The position numbers and the translations under genes are program-made. This document shows positions 23,887 through 33,678 of a stretch of 64,000 bases of DNA, one piece after another; position 1 is the stretch's first letter, and every line of letters begins with the position of its first letter. Source of the DNA: Paenibacillus antarcticus (GTDB lineage: Bacteria; Bacillota; Bacilli; Paenibacillales; Paenibacillaceae); the NCBI RefSeq assembly GCF_001637225.1, contig NZ_LVJI01000035.1, positions 62,001 to 126,000 on the forward strand. The letters are read 5' to 3'. The notes under the pieces were generated by a model. That model was not told the origin of the DNA. It did no database searches and saw nothing but the letters and a program-made list of their open reading frames with translations.

Positions 23887-25947
23887 ATGAAGAAATTTAG
23901 TGAATGGAATCAGAGAATAAGGAATACATCATTAAGAATAAAGCTTCCCCTATATGTGAGTATTCTTGTTCTTGTTGTACTAGTTGGAACAAGTACCTTG
24001 TTGTATCTGGCGGGGTCTAATTTACTTCTTAATAAAAGTAAAGATGAAATGAATGCAAATGCGGATCGTATTGGGGAGAATTTATACTCAACGGTTAAAT
24101 TAGAGAAACAGTCAACATACTTGCTAACTCTTCATAATTCTTTTAAAGATTTATTGAAAGCAAGAAATGAAGGAAACCTTCCTGATAAAGAATTCTTATC
24201 TGCGCAAAATGAACTGTTCACTAAATCGAATAACATTCTAGCGGAAAGTATAAAAGGAACTGCGGGTATTCAAACCTTAGTAATATTGGATAAACAAGGA
24301 ATAGCTGTTGCAAGTGATAGTCCGAAGTCGATTGGAATTAACGTCGCAGAACGAGAGTATTTCCAGAAAGCGATGAAGGGGGAATTCTTTGTTAGTGATG
24401 CCCTTCTATCGAAATCGACAAATAGTCTAATCGTTGTATTTGCACAACCCATTAAGGATGATGATGGTACGGTATTAGGCGTATTTATTAGTAATATAGA
24501 CGCATCCCTTTTTGTTGAACAGCTTGATGGAATTAGCATCAATGAAGAAGGTGTTATATATATCATCAGTCGCGGTGGAACTGTTGTATATCATTCTAAA
24601 GATGAATCATTGGTTAGTCAGAAGGTGGAAGCAACCGAAATGGCCGACTTAATGAAACAGACAGCAACGGAAACTATATTACGGGATAATATTGATTACC
24701 CTGACAAATATATGCGATACTCCAAAATTCCAATTGCAGATTGGACGGTTGTCGTCGAAGATAGTTATCAGGATATTCAAAAACCGTTACAGCAATTGTT
24801 CCGACAGATTGCTGTGGTGACTATATTTGCTCTTATCCTTGCTTGTATAGTTGGAATTATCATATCTAGGATCATTACAAAGCCGATCTCAAGACTTACG
24901 AACCTATTCAAACAATTAGCTTCTGGTGATTTAACGATTTCAGCAGAGGGAAGGTACACCAGTGAGTTCAAGGAGTTAGCGGATAGTTTTAATGTGATGG
25001 TAAATATGAATAGAGAGCTCATTACTAACATGAACAGTACAATTGATGTTCTCAATATGAGCACACAAGAGTTGGAGAGAGCATCGAAGCAAACAGCGAA
25101 TTCGATTGAAGAGACAGCTACAACAACGATGGAGATTGCCAAAGCCACGGAATCTCAATCTAATGACACTGAGCAAATCGTAGATAGATTTAATGAGATA
25201 GGTGACAAGATCAACAATATCAATACGAGATCACAGTCTGTTAAAGATAGCGCAGAGGATATTATTGATGTCTTTGATCGCAACAAAGAGGTTATAGGTC
25301 ATTTGATTCAGAACAATCAGAAGAATGAAGAAGAAGTACGTAAGATTTCTTCCATTACATCCCGACTTGAAGAGAGTTCAAGGAACATCAATGACATTAC
25401 AGGTGCGATACAGAACATTGCAGCGCAGACTAATCTACTTGCACTAAATGCTTCGATTGAAGCCGCAAGAGCAGGGGAGTATGGAAGAGGTTTTGCGGTA
25501 GTTGCTACAGAAATTCGTAAGCTGGCCGAACAGAGCTCGAAGCAGTCGGGTGAGATAAATGCTATTATCGAACAAACACTTCAGTATGTTGTAGAGAATA
25601 ATCAGAGTGTGGCAGAAATTAGAGATATCTCAATCAAGCAGAATGAATTTGTTAGTCAAACGGAAACAGCGTTTGATACGATATGGCACAATGTTGTTGA
25701 GATAACAGATCAAATAAGACCGATAGCTGATGAAGTGACGGATATTGAGAATAACAAGAATACGGTGTTAGAATCTGCACAAAGTCTATCAGCTTCGGGA
25801 GAAGAAGTATCTGCATCCGTAGAAGAAGTAACAGCTACGATCAAGGATCAATCAGCTATGGTGCAAAGTTTGTCGGATATGGTCGTAATCATTGATAAAT
25901 TGAGCCAAGAGTTGATGGAAGCAGCGTCACGATTTAAAATAAAGTAA
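23887..25947 (+). CDS. Methyl-accepting chemotaxis protein, dCache-type
   Basis: A 686-aa chemoreceptor. TM1 spans about residues 20-41 (YVSILVLVVLVGTSTLLYLA), an extracellular dCache-like sensor covers about 43-300 (including GIAVASDSPKSIGINVAEREYF and DGTVLGVFISNID), TM2 is at about 308-330, then a HAMP domain (ITKPISRLTNLFKQLASGDL) and a long coiled-coil signalling domain with the hairpin tip AAQTNLLALNASIEAARAGE. GAGGGG precedes the ATG. It is monocistronic, followed by a terminator. Ligand unknown; dCache sensors often bind amino acids or carboxylates. Confidence 0.93.
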   Translation: MKKFSEWNQRIRNTSLRIKLPLYVSILVLVVLVGTSTLLYLAGSNLLLNKSKDEMNANADRIGENLYSTVKLEKQSTYLLTLHNSFKDLLKARNEGNLPDKEFLSAQNELFTKSNNILAESIKGTAGIQTLVILDKQGIAVASDSPKSIGINVAEREYFQKAMKGEFFVSDALLSKSTNSLIVVFAQPIKDDDGTVLGVFISNIDASLFVEQLDGISINEEGVIYIISRGGTVVYHSKDESLVSQKVEATEMADLMKQTATETILRDNIDYPDKYMRYSKIPIADWTVVVEDSYQDIQKPLQQLFRQIAVVTIFALILACIVGIIISRIITKPISRLTNLFKQLASGDLTISAEGRYTSEFKELADSFNVMVNMNRELITNMNSTIDVLNMSTQELERASKQTANSIEETATTTMEIAKATESQSNDTEQIVDRFNEIGDKINNINTRSQSVKDSAEDIIDVFDRNKEVIGHLIQNNQKNEEEVRKISSITSRLEESSRNINDITGAIQNIAAQTNLLALNASIEAARAGEYGRGFAVVATEIRKLAEQSSKQSGEINAIIEQTLQYVVENNQSVAEIRDISIKQNEFVSQTETAFDTIWHNVVEITDQIRPIADEVTDIENNKNTVLESAQSLSASGEEVSASVEEVTATIKDQSAMVQSLSDMVVIIDKLSQELMEAASRFKIK

Positions 25948-26044
25948 CTTGCTAAGACAAGTGTAAATGTAAAAAGGTTTACAAAATTATAAGTTTTCTT
26001 TATAATTAGAACATAAGCTTAATTATATGTTTGTGTTGATTTAC

Positions 26045-26084
26045 GGAGGAGCCTGTCACCAAGGGCTCCTCCTGTTTATTTTTG
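26045..26084 (+). terminator. Intrinsic terminator after the chemoreceptor
   Basis: GGAGGAGCC pairs with GGGCTCCTCC, then TGTTTATTTTT. A second, weaker hairpin with T7 follows to about 26119. Confidence 0.8.
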
Positions 26085-26182
26085 GGGGGTCCTGGTTTTA
26101 GGGGATCCTCTTTTTTTGTTGTAGTCATTCTCATAAGAAGCAATATTTGAGGGCATTTTAGTTATAGAGAGGGAGATGGAGT

Positions 26183-27340
26183 ATGGAATTTATTTTGTAT
26201 CTTGTACTTATTTTATTCTTTACGAAAGTAGCGGGAGATCTATCTGTTCGATTAGGTCAACCTGCGGTATTGGGTAAATTAATTATTGGTGTTGTGTTAG
26301 GACCAGCGGTATTAGGTTGGATTCCAAATGATAGTAACTTTATTCATTACATGTCTGAAATCGGTGTATTGTTGCTTATGTTTATAGCAGGTTTAGAAAC
26401 CGATGTGGATCAACTTCGGAAGGATTGGAAATCAGCTCTTGCTGTTGCGGTAGGGGGGATATTCCTTCCCTTTGTCGGAGGGTTTGCTGTCGCTGAACTA
26501 TTCGGGTTCCCTAGTAGTTACGCTCTCTTTATGGGGGTTATATTTAGTGCTACATCCGTTAGTATTTCAGCCCAAGTGCTTAAAGATATGAATAAGCTGA
26601 ATTCCCGTGAAGGTACGACAATTCTGGGAGCTGCGGTAGTAGATGATGTGTTGGTTGTTATTCTGTTAGCCGTAATGATGAGTTTACTCGGAACGGGAGC
26701 AGATGTGAACCTTGGGTTACTTATCGGTAAGAAAGTATTATTCTTTGTCATTATTATTGTCGTTGGCGCATTCCTTGTACCGAAGATCATGAAGCTACTC
26801 TCAAAGTTGAAAGTAACCGAAGCCACGATTACAGCAGCCTTAGTTATTTGTTTTGGTTTTGCTTATTTTGCAGAAATGATGGGTATGGCAGGTATTATAG
26901 GTTCATTTGCAGCAGGCATAGCGATTTCACAGACATCATTTAGACACGCTGTGGAACAGAAAATAGAACCGATTGCGTATTCCATATTTGTCCCTGTCTT
27001 CTTCGTAAGTGTTGGACTTAACGTATCGTTTGTGGGTGTGGGACAACAAATTGGATTTCTAATTTTACTCACATTGGTAGCCATTATGACCAAATGGATT
27101 GGTGGAGGACTTGGGGCACGTATGACTGGATTTAGTAGACAGTCTTCGATTGCCATCGGAGCAGGAATGATCTCGAGAGGTGAAGTTGCTCTAATTATAG
27201 CGGCAACAGGACTGGAGGCTGGTCTTCTTTTACCGGAATATTACACTTCAGTCATCATCATGGTTATTCTCACCACGTTGGTAACTCCTCCATTATTGAA
27301 ATACTTTTTTCGTGAGCCGCTTACTGTAAAAGAGAAATAA
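26183..27340 (+). CDS. Cation:proton antiporter, CPA2/NapA-like
   Basis: A 385-aa membrane protein with about 12 helices. The ion-binding double Asp is in GAAVVDDVLVVI (typical of electrogenic CPA2 antiporters), SATSVSISAQVLKDM marks helix 4, and the C-terminal half has FVPVFFVSVGLNVSF and GAGMISRGEVALIIA. It lacks the TrkA-N regulatory domain of Kef systems, so it is the short NapA/GerN-like form exchanging Na+ or K+ for H+. It is preceded and followed by terminators and appears monocistronic. Confidence 0.9.
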   Translation: MEFILYLVLILFFTKVAGDLSVRLGQPAVLGKLIIGVVLGPAVLGWIPNDSNFIHYMSEIGVLLLMFIAGLETDVDQLRKDWKSALAVAVGGIFLPFVGGFAVAELFGFPSSYALFMGVIFSATSVSISAQVLKDMNKLNSREGTTILGAAVVDDVLVVILLAVMMSLLGTGADVNLGLLIGKKVLFFVIIIVVGAFLVPKIMKLLSKLKVTEATITAALVICFGFAYFAEMMGMAGIIGSFAAGIAISQTSFRHAVEQKIEPIAYSIFVPVFFVSVGLNVSFVGVGQQIGFLILLTLVAIMTKWIGGGLGARMTGFSRQSSIAIGAGMISRGEVALIIAATGLEAGLLLPEYYTSVIIMVILTTLVTPPLLKYFFREPLTVKEK

Positions 27341-27368
27341 GTATCACATATCTTAAATATCGTTCCAG

Positions 27369-27411
27369 AAACAACCTCAATCTGAATCTTTAGATTGAGG
27401 TTGTTTTTTTA
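27369..27411. terminator. Intrinsic terminator after the antiporter
   Basis: AAACAACCTCAATC pairs with GATTGAGGTTGTTT, then T-tract. Confidence 0.9.
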
Positions 27412-27534
27412 CAGTTCATCAAGATTGCTTATCGAAATTGAGATGGCATTTTTTACATTCTGATGATGTATTTCACTACAATAGAAACTATAATATTAAC
27501 GATAGATAATTATGATATATGGGGGTAACGGAGG

Positions 27535-28272
27535 ATGAAGAAGGTAATCAACTATGCGCATCGAGGAGCATCAGCAGTATGTCCTGAGAACACGATGGCC
27601 GCCTTTGTTAAGAGTCTTGAACTTGGAGCAACAGGGATTGAAACGGATGTTCAGATGACCAAAGACGGACATTTGGTGTTGATCCATGATGAAGCGGTCA
27701 ATCGAACTACGAATGGTTCGGGGTATGTGAAAGACATGACTTTTGAACAATTATCTGTATTAGATGCTGGTTCTTGGTTCGGAGATTCCTTCGAGGGCGA
27801 ACGAATACCTACACTAGAAGAATTGTTGAGATTGCTTCATCAACGTGACACCATACTAAATATTGAATTAAAAAATGGCATTTTCATGTATCCAGGCATG
27901 GAGGAAAAGGTAATCGATCTTGTACGGAAATATGAGATGGCTGATCGGGTTGTGTTCTCAAGCTTTAATCATTACTCTTTAGCATTCTGCAAGAGTATTG
28001 CAAGTGATATTCGGACTGGAATTCTGTATATGGAAGGGCTCTATCGTCCGTGGGATTATGCTTCAACAATAGGTGCGGATGCCCTTCATGCTAACCATTT
28101 TGCCGTACTACCTGAGTTTGTAGCTGAAGCTACTGAACATGGTAAGGAATATTGTCCTTTTACTGTCAATGATCCAGAGCGGATGAAAGCTCTTATAGAA
28201 TCTGGTGTCGCGGGGATCATAACGGATTATCCTGAGCGACTCGCTGAATTATTATCCAATAGAGGAGAGTGA
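27535..28272 (+). CDS. Glycerophosphodiester phosphodiesterase
   Basis: A 245-aa GDPD-fold enzyme. The N-terminal YAHRGASAVCPENTM carries the catalytic His-Arg, IETDVQMTKDGHLVLIHDE the metal Glu/Asp and second His, then ILNIELKNG for the third metal ligand, and the ending GVAGIITDYPERL is standard. It hydrolyses glycerophosphodiesters to glycerol 3-phosphate and an alcohol. No signal peptide, so cytoplasmic. GGGGGTAA, nine bases before the ATG, is the likelier ribosome site; GGAGG touches the start. It is coupled to the transporter that follows three bases later. Confidence 0.92.
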   Translation: MKKVINYAHRGASAVCPENTMAAFVKSLELGATGIETDVQMTKDGHLVLIHDEAVNRTTNGSGYVKDMTFEQLSVLDAGSWFGDSFEGERIPTLEELLRLLHQRDTILNIELKNGIFMYPGMEEKVIDLVRKYEMADRVVFSSFNHYSLAFCKSIASDIRTGILYMEGLYRPWDYASTIGADALHANHFAVLPEFVAEATEHGKEYCPFTVNDPERMKALIESGVAGIITDYPERLAELLSNRGE

Positions 28273-28275
28273 CGT

Positions 28276-29493
28276 GTGAAGAAGACATGGCTCCTAGGTT
28301 TTGGGTTCTTTAGTATTAGCATTACCTGGGCATTATATAATGCCTTTGTTCCTTTTTTTCTTGAACATTATGTACAGAGTGTAGCTGTCGTCGGATTCTT
28401 AATGACCATCGATAATTACTTTGCTCTATTTCTACAGCCATGGATAGGTAATAGAAGTGATCGTACGACAACGCGATACGGTAGAAGAATGCCTTATTTA
28501 CTTATTGGAATGCCCTTGGCTGCGATCTTTACAGCTATTATTCCCTTCCACACGGGGCTCTTCACGCTCTTACTATTTATGATACTGATGAATCTGTCCA
28601 TGAGTTTGTATCGATCACCTACGGTGGCGTTGATGCCTGATACTACATTAGAGAATAAGCGTACGAAAGCAAATGGGATCATTAATTTCATGGGTGGTGT
28701 AGGAGCTGTCATTGCATTTGGAGTAGGCTCTATATTGTATGACTACCATCAATCGTTACCCTTTATTGTTGCCGGACTGTTGACTCTTATCTGTCTTTGG
28801 GTTGTCTCACGCACCATACGGGAATCAAGAGATTCTGTGATTACATCTTTGGATACGACCATCCTTGGAAAGAAACCACGTATATCATTGAAGGGACAAC
28901 TCGACCGCACAACAGTATTGTTATTAGCAGCGATCTTCTTCTGGTTCGTTGCCTATCAAGGTGTTGAGACATTATTTACTCTGTATGGCAAAAATTATTT
29001 AGGACTTAGTGAGAAAGCTTCATCGTTCTCTCTGACCTTCTTCTCATTAGCGTTTGTGGCATTTGCTATTCCAAGTGGCTTTCTTGGTAACCGATTTGGT
29101 AAATTTAAAATGATTATTACAGGCATATGTGGTCTGTTTGTAGTCTTTGCACTCGTGATCTTTGTGAATGATTTACTTGTGCTTCGTATTCTGTTGCTTA
29201 TTGGCGGGATGTTCTGGGCATGCATTAATATCAATTCGTATCCTTTCATCATTTCAACTGGAAAAGAAGAGAGTATTGGTACGCGGACGGGGCTGTATTA
29301 CTTGGTATCCTCTTTGGCAGCTATATCCTCTCCACCACTTCTAGGTATGATGATTGATAGCTTCGGTTACGCTATATTGTTTTACTGTGCATCGTTAAGT
29401 ATGTTGGTAGCATTAGCGTTTATGCTGATGGTTAGGCAAAGAAATATTTCCTTAAGTGTACCGAACAATGATGTTCCGACAAAGGGTGTTTAA
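28276..29493 (+). CDS. MFS transporter, GPH/SLC45-like
   Basis: A 405-aa twelve-helix transporter. The pattern QPWIGNRSDRTTTRYGRRMPYLLIG in the loop between helices 2 and 3 is typical of glycoside-pentoside-hexuronide and SLC45-like carriers. A loop around residues 185-215 separates two six-helix halves. It starts with GTG three bases after the GDPD stop, with GAGGAGAG upstream, so the pair is an operon; uptake of a glycerophosphodiester or its product alcohol or sugar is a reasonable but unproven guess. Confidence 0.85.
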   Translation: MKKTWLLGFGFFSISITWALYNAFVPFFLEHYVQSVAVVGFLMTIDNYFALFLQPWIGNRSDRTTTRYGRRMPYLLIGMPLAAIFTAIIPFHTGLFTLLLFMILMNLSMSLYRSPTVALMPDTTLENKRTKANGIINFMGGVGAVIAFGVGSILYDYHQSLPFIVAGLLTLICLWVVSRTIRESRDSVITSLDTTILGKKPRISLKGQLDRTTVLLLAAIFFWFVAYQGVETLFTLYGKNYLGLSEKASSFSLTFFSLAFVAFAIPSGFLGNRFGKFKMIITGICGLFVVFALVIFVNDLLVLRILLLIGGMFWACININSYPFIISTGKEESIGTRTGLYYLVSSLAAISSPPLLGMMIDSFGYAILFYCASLSMLVALAFMLMVRQRNISLSVPNNDVPTKGV

Positions 29494-29615
29494 CTATTTT
29501 GAAATTATTCATTGTAAAGTAATTGGATTAAGAAGGATTTGAAGTTATAATTAATATTAGGACAATCATTCTTGCATATTCTTATATTGACCACGAGAAG
29601 GAGAGAGTAATTATT

Positions 29616-30548
29616 ATGACAAAGGTTCTTATTTTTGGACACAAAAACCCTGACACAGATACGATCTGCTCGGCTATTGCCTATGCTGAATTAAAGAATG
29701 CATTGGGTATTGATGCAGAACCTGTACGCTTGGGTACAATTAGTGGGGAAACACAATATGCATTGAACCATTTCAATGTGGAAGCACCTCGTCTAGTAGA
29801 GACGGTATCTAATGAAGTAGAAGAAGTTATTCTAGTAGATCATAATGAACGTCAGCAAAGTGTTGGTGATATTGATAAGGTTCGTGTTATCGAGGTTATC
29901 GATCATCATCGTATTGCGAACTTTGAGACCAGTCATCCTTTGTATTACCGCGCTGAGCCAGTGGGCTGTACGGCAACTATTTTAAATAAAATGTATAAGG
30001 AAAAAGGTGTAGAGATCCGCAAGGAAATCGCAGGATTAATGTTATCTGCTATTATTTCGGATTCCCTGCTCTTGAAATCCCCAACTTGCACAGATGAAGA
30101 CGTAGCAGCAGCGAAGGAATTGGCTGAAATCGCTGGTGTTAACTTGGAAAGCTATGGTCTTGAAATGCTCAAAGCGGGTGCAGATCTTAGTGATAAGACG
30201 ATCCAAGAATTGATTTCACTTGATGCTAAAGAATTTCAAATGGGCAACTACAAAGTAGAAATTGCTCAAGTGAATGCAGTAGATACGAATGATATATTGG
30301 TTCGTCAAGCAGAATTAGAAGTTGCGCTATCAAGTGTAGTGTCTGAGAAGGGCTTGGATCTATTCGTATTTGTTGTTACCGATATTCTAAATAACGATTC
30401 GGTAGCCTTAGCAATCGGAAGTGTAGCACATGCGGTTGAACAAGCGTATGATGTTCAGTTAGTTGATAACAAAGCCTTACTTAAAGGCGTAGTATCACGC
30501 AAGTTGCAAGTTGTACCTCTGTTAACTGAAGTTTTAAATAAATTGTAA
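29616..30548 (+). CDS. ppaC: Manganese-dependent inorganic pyrophosphatase
   Basis: A 310-aa DHH-family (class C) pyrophosphatase. Motifs: IFGHKNPDTDTICSA for metal-binding His and Asp, VDHNERQQ, the DHH motif in VIDHHRIANF, and the C-terminal SRKLQ. It hydrolyses pyrophosphate in the cytoplasm, pulling biosynthetic reactions forward. CTCCTTC-complementary AAGGAGAGAG precedes the ATG. The length matches the family (about 309 aa). Monocistronic, with terminator at 30561. Confidence 0.96.
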   Translation: MTKVLIFGHKNPDTDTICSAIAYAELKNALGIDAEPVRLGTISGETQYALNHFNVEAPRLVETVSNEVEEVILVDHNERQQSVGDIDKVRVIEVIDHHRIANFETSHPLYYRAEPVGCTATILNKMYKEKGVEIRKEIAGLMLSAIISDSLLLKSPTCTDEDVAAAKELAEIAGVNLESYGLEMLKAGADLSDKTIQELISLDAKEFQMGNYKVEIAQVNAVDTNDILVRQAELEVALSSVVSEKGLDLFVFVVTDILNNDSVALAIGSVAHAVEQAYDVQLVDNKALLKGVVSRKLQVVPLLTEVLNKL

Positions 30549-30560
30549 GTTTAGAACAAG

Positions 30561-30602
30561 AAGCGTAATCATAGCCCAATAGGGCGTGATTACGCTTTTT
30601 TA
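30561..30602 (+). terminator. Intrinsic terminator after ppaC
   Basis: AAGCGTAATCA pairs with TGATTACGCTT, inner GCCC/GGGC, then T-tract. Confidence 0.9.
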
Positions 30603-30779
30603 TGTGCTCTAAAGATAAGTAGGAAGTGAACGGGGTGGGTTTGGATGTATCATTATGGAGCATACTGAGTTTGCAAAAGAATAAATAATCAGTATGATTA
30701 AGAAATAGATTGTGATAATGTGAAGTTTGTTATTGCATAATTCAAAATAAAATGATTCATACTTAGGGGGAACGACAAA

Positions 30780-31097
30780 ATGGAAAGAATCCAAACAGAA
30801 GAACAGTACCGTCAGCTGACACAAGGTGATGAATGGACTGTCATTAAATATGATGCAACTTGGTGCCCAGATTGTAAAACGTTGGACAAATTCATGGATG
30901 GTATTATTGAGAACAATCCCGACAAAAAGTTCTATGCACTAGATGTTGAACAATTTCCTAATATTTCTGAAGAAAATGATGTTCGTGGAATTCCAAGCTT
31001 GTTAGTGTATCGAAATGGAGAGAAGAAGGCGCATCTACATAGCAAATTTGCCAAAACACCGACTCAGATCACAGAATATTTAGATTCAATCGAGTAA
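30780..31097 (+). CDS. Thioredoxin family protein, CPDC active site
   Basis: A 105-aa single thioredoxin domain. The active site is WCPDCKTL (Cys29 and Cys32), followed by the cis-Pro region GIPSLLVYRNG. The CPDC variant with Asp replaces the CGPC of housekeeping thioredoxin, so it probably serves a specialised partner, similar to YtpP-type proteins. No signal peptide. TTAGGGGGAACG precedes the ATG. It is flanked by terminators on both sides and is monocistronic. Confidence 0.9.
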   Translation: MERIQTEEQYRQLTQGDEWTVIKYDATWCPDCKTLDKFMDGIIENNPDKKFYALDVEQFPNISEENDVRGIPSLLVYRNGEKKAHLHSKFAKTPTQITEYLDSIE

Positions 31098-31106
31098 TGT
31101 TATGGT

Positions 31107-31142
31107 GAAAATACCCTTATCCTATGGATAAAGGGTATTTTC
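31107..31142. terminator. Bidirectional terminator
   Basis: GAAAATACCCTTATCC-TAT-GGATAAAGGGTATTTTC, a near-perfect 16-bp stem. Confidence 0.9.
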
Positions 31143-31279
31143 ATTTAGTGGTACTTCAATTTCAACTTTGGTACGCGTTCTTGATGTTACTTTTGCGTTT
31201 ATTAAAGATGGGAACCATAATATAGAGAGCAATTGAAGGACAGAATGATAGTGAGACTAGACTATAGGAGGCAGTATTT

Positions 31280-31957
31280 ATGAACCAACAATCTATTTCA
31301 AGAATGATTGACCATACGTTATTAAAGCCTGATGCAAAGAAGGAAGATATTCAAAAGCTAGCTGAGGAGGCCAAAGTTCACAGCTTTGCTTCTGTGTGTG
31401 TGAATCCGACGTGGGTTGCAACTGCTCATGCTATATTGAAGGATACTCCTGAAGTGAAAGTATGCACAGTCATTGGGTTTCCACTGGGGGCTTCTACACC
31501 TGAGGTTAAAGCGTTCGAAACATCCAACGCGATCACAAATGGCGCAGGTGAAGTGGATATGGTGATTAACATTGGAGCTTTAAAAAGTAACGATGATGCA
31601 TTAGTGGCACGAGATATTGCGGCCGTAGTTCAAGCGGCAAACGGAAAAGCGCTGACTAAGGTCATCATTGAGACCTGTTTGCTTTCGGATGAAGAGAAGG
31701 TACGTGCCTGTAAGTTAGCTGTTAAAGCGGGTGCTGATTATGTCAAAACTTCTACAGGTTTTTCTACAGGTGGAGCGACAAAAGAAGATATCGCATTGAT
31801 GCGTGCTACGGTAGGCCCTGATATAGGTGTAAAGGCGTCAGGCGGCGTACGTAGTGCCGAAGATGCGCAAATCATGATACTAGCGGGTGCAACGAGAATT
31901 GGTACAAGCGGGGGCGTAGCTATCGCTAATGGAGAACAATCTCAAGGAAATTATTAA
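31280..31957 (+). CDS. deoC: Deoxyribose-phosphate aldolase
   Basis: A 225-aa class I aldolase splitting 2-deoxyribose 5-phosphate to glyceraldehyde 3-phosphate and acetaldehyde. Asp93 (GEVDMVINIG), the Schiff-base Lys156 (DYVKTSTGF) and Lys185 (GVKASGGVR) are all present, as is MIDHTLLKPDA at the start. TAGGAGG precedes the ATG. It stands alone here, not in a deo nucleoside operon. Confidence 0.97.
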   Translation: MNQQSISRMIDHTLLKPDAKKEDIQKLAEEAKVHSFASVCVNPTWVATAHAILKDTPEVKVCTVIGFPLGASTPEVKAFETSNAITNGAGEVDMVINIGALKSNDDALVARDIAAVVQAANGKALTKVIIETCLLSDEEKVRACKLAVKAGADYVKTSTGFSTGGATKEDIALMRATVGPDIGVKASGGVRSAEDAQIMILAGATRIGTSGGVAIANGEQSQGNY

Positions 31958-31982
31958 TATTTAGATGAATGATGTGAAAGTG

Positions 31983-32025
31983 AACTGACTTCCTACTCTT
32001 ATTTGAGAAGGAAGTCAGTTTTTTT
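31983..32025 (+). terminator. Intrinsic terminator after deoC
   Basis: AACTGACTTCCT pairs with AGGAAGTCAGTT, then T-tract. Confidence 0.9.
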
Positions 32026-32190
32026 GTTTAATGAATTTGAAGTAACTTATTTTATGGGAATAATCTATTTTTATCTGATGTGTTTAGTGTGAATTTGTCT
32101 GTTCAAATCTATATATTTATGAGAAAATGTGGAAGTATACCGTATGGTTATTATACCATCATATCTATGATTGATAAGGGAGGATTCATC

Positions 32191-33483
32191 ATGTCCGAAG
32201 AACAAAGCTTATCGTTTGAAACCTTGGCTGTTCATGCTGGCCAACAGATTGACCCTACTACGTTATCGCGTGCAGTTCCATTGTACCAGACGACATCTTA
32301 TGGATTCCATGATAGTGAACATGCTGCGAATTTATTCGCACTTAAGGAGTTCGGTAATATTTATACTCGAATCATGAATCCTACAACGGATGTATTCGAG
32401 AAGAGGATTGCTGCTCTAGAAGGTGGAGCAGGTGCACTGGCTACAGCATCGGGTCAAGCAGCGATTACATTCTCCATACTTAACATTGCTGGAGCTGGTG
32501 ATGAGATTGTTTCTTCGTCCAGTCTATATGGAGGAACCTATAATCTATTTGCTAATACATTAGCAAAATTGGGAATTAAGGTTCATTTCGTAGATTCAAA
32601 TGATCCAGAGAACTTTCGGGCAGCGATTACGGATAAGACAAAGGCTATTTATGCGGAGACTATTGGTAATCCCCAAGGAAATATTCTTGATGTAGAAGCG
32701 GTTGCGAATATAGCGCATGAGCATGGTCTTCCTCTTATTGTAGATAATACATTCCCAAGTCCGTACTTGCTACGCCCGATCGAACATGGCGCTGATATTG
32801 TCGTTCATTCGGCAACGAAGTTTATTGGCGGTCATGGTACATCTATTGGCGGTGTCATTGTTGACGCTGGTAAATTCGATTGGAAAGCTAGTGGTAAATT
32901 TCCAGGTCTTACTGAACCAGATCCAAGCTACAATGGCGTAGTCTATACAGAAGCTGTGGGGCCAGTTGCATATATTATCAAAGCTCGCGTTCAATTATTA
33001 AGAGATATGGGTTCTTCGATATCCCCATTCAATTCTTGGTTGCTGGTACAGGGTCTGGAGACGCTTCATTTACGTATGGAACGTCATAGTGAGAATGCAC
33101 TTAAGGTAGCGCAATATTTAGAGAATCATGCAGACGTATCATGGGTCAGCTACGCAGGACTTGAAAGTCATCCTTCACACGAACTTTCTAAGAAGTATTT
33201 ACCTAAGGGGCATGGCGCAATCCTGACATTTGGAATTAAGGGTGGTACAGAAGTAGGCCGGAGATTAATCGAGAATGTAAAACTATTCTCGCATCTGGCG
33301 AACGTAGGAGATTCAAAGTCACTGATCATTCACCCTGCAAGTACGACACACCAACAATTGTCTGAGCAAGAACAAGTATCAGCAGGTGTTAAACCAGAAA
33401 TGATTCGATTGTCCGTTGGAACAGAAAATATTAATGATATTATAAGTGATTTGGAACAGGCCATTCAAGCTAGCCAGAAATAA
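32191..33483 (+). CDS. metY: O-acetylhomoserine sulfhydrylase (MetY-type, Cys/Met PLP enzyme)
   Basis: A 430-aa PLP enzyme of the Cys/Met metabolism family. Start FETLAVHAGQQIDP, tetramer segment YTRIMNPTTDVFEKR, cofactor Asp in LIVDNTFPSP, Schiff-base Lys in HSATKFIGGHG, and the ending IRLSVGTENINDI. The long insertion near WKASGKFPGLTEPDPSYNG is typical of MetY rather than MetB/MetC. It makes homocysteine or cysteine from O-acetyl substrates and sulfide. ATG 32191 has AAGGGAGG upstream; the frame extends 37 codons further but no ribosome site is there. I saw no S-box in the leader. Confidence 0.9.
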   Translation: MSEEQSLSFETLAVHAGQQIDPTTLSRAVPLYQTTSYGFHDSEHAANLFALKEFGNIYTRIMNPTTDVFEKRIAALEGGAGALATASGQAAITFSILNIAGAGDEIVSSSSLYGGTYNLFANTLAKLGIKVHFVDSNDPENFRAAITDKTKAIYAETIGNPQGNILDVEAVANIAHEHGLPLIVDNTFPSPYLLRPIEHGADIVVHSATKFIGGHGTSIGGVIVDAGKFDWKASGKFPGLTEPDPSYNGVVYTEAVGPVAYIIKARVQLLRDMGSSISPFNSWLLVQGLETLHLRMERHSENALKVAQYLENHADVSWVSYAGLESHPSHELSKKYLPKGHGAILTFGIKGGTEVGRRLIENVKLFSHLANVGDSKSLIIHPASTTHQQLSEQEQVSAGVKPEMIRLSVGTENINDIISDLEQAIQASQK

Positions 33484-33538
33484 GTGAGTGGCATTTAGGC
33501 AACACGGGATGTTCATTTAAACAATAATTCATATATCT

Positions 33539-33583
33539 AGGCACTTTGTCCCTTCGAAAGGAAGGGGAAAGTGCCTTTTTTTG
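33539..33583 (+). terminator. Intrinsic terminator after metY
   Basis: AGGCACTTT-CCCTTC pairs with GAAGGGGAAAGTGCCT, then T7. Confidence 0.9.
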
Positions 33584-33678
33584 TGTATAAATAGGTAATG
33601 GCTGTATATTTTTAATAATGGCTTAATACGCTTATGTATGTTCGTTATTTCGATGAGAAAAGAGGGTGGACAGCGATT

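Noticed and set aside
32026..32190. S-box or T-box riboswitch in the metY leader
   Set aside because: The leader is AT-rich and lacks the conserved S-box core and T-box sequence; only a weak ATGGT/ACCAT hairpin is seen.
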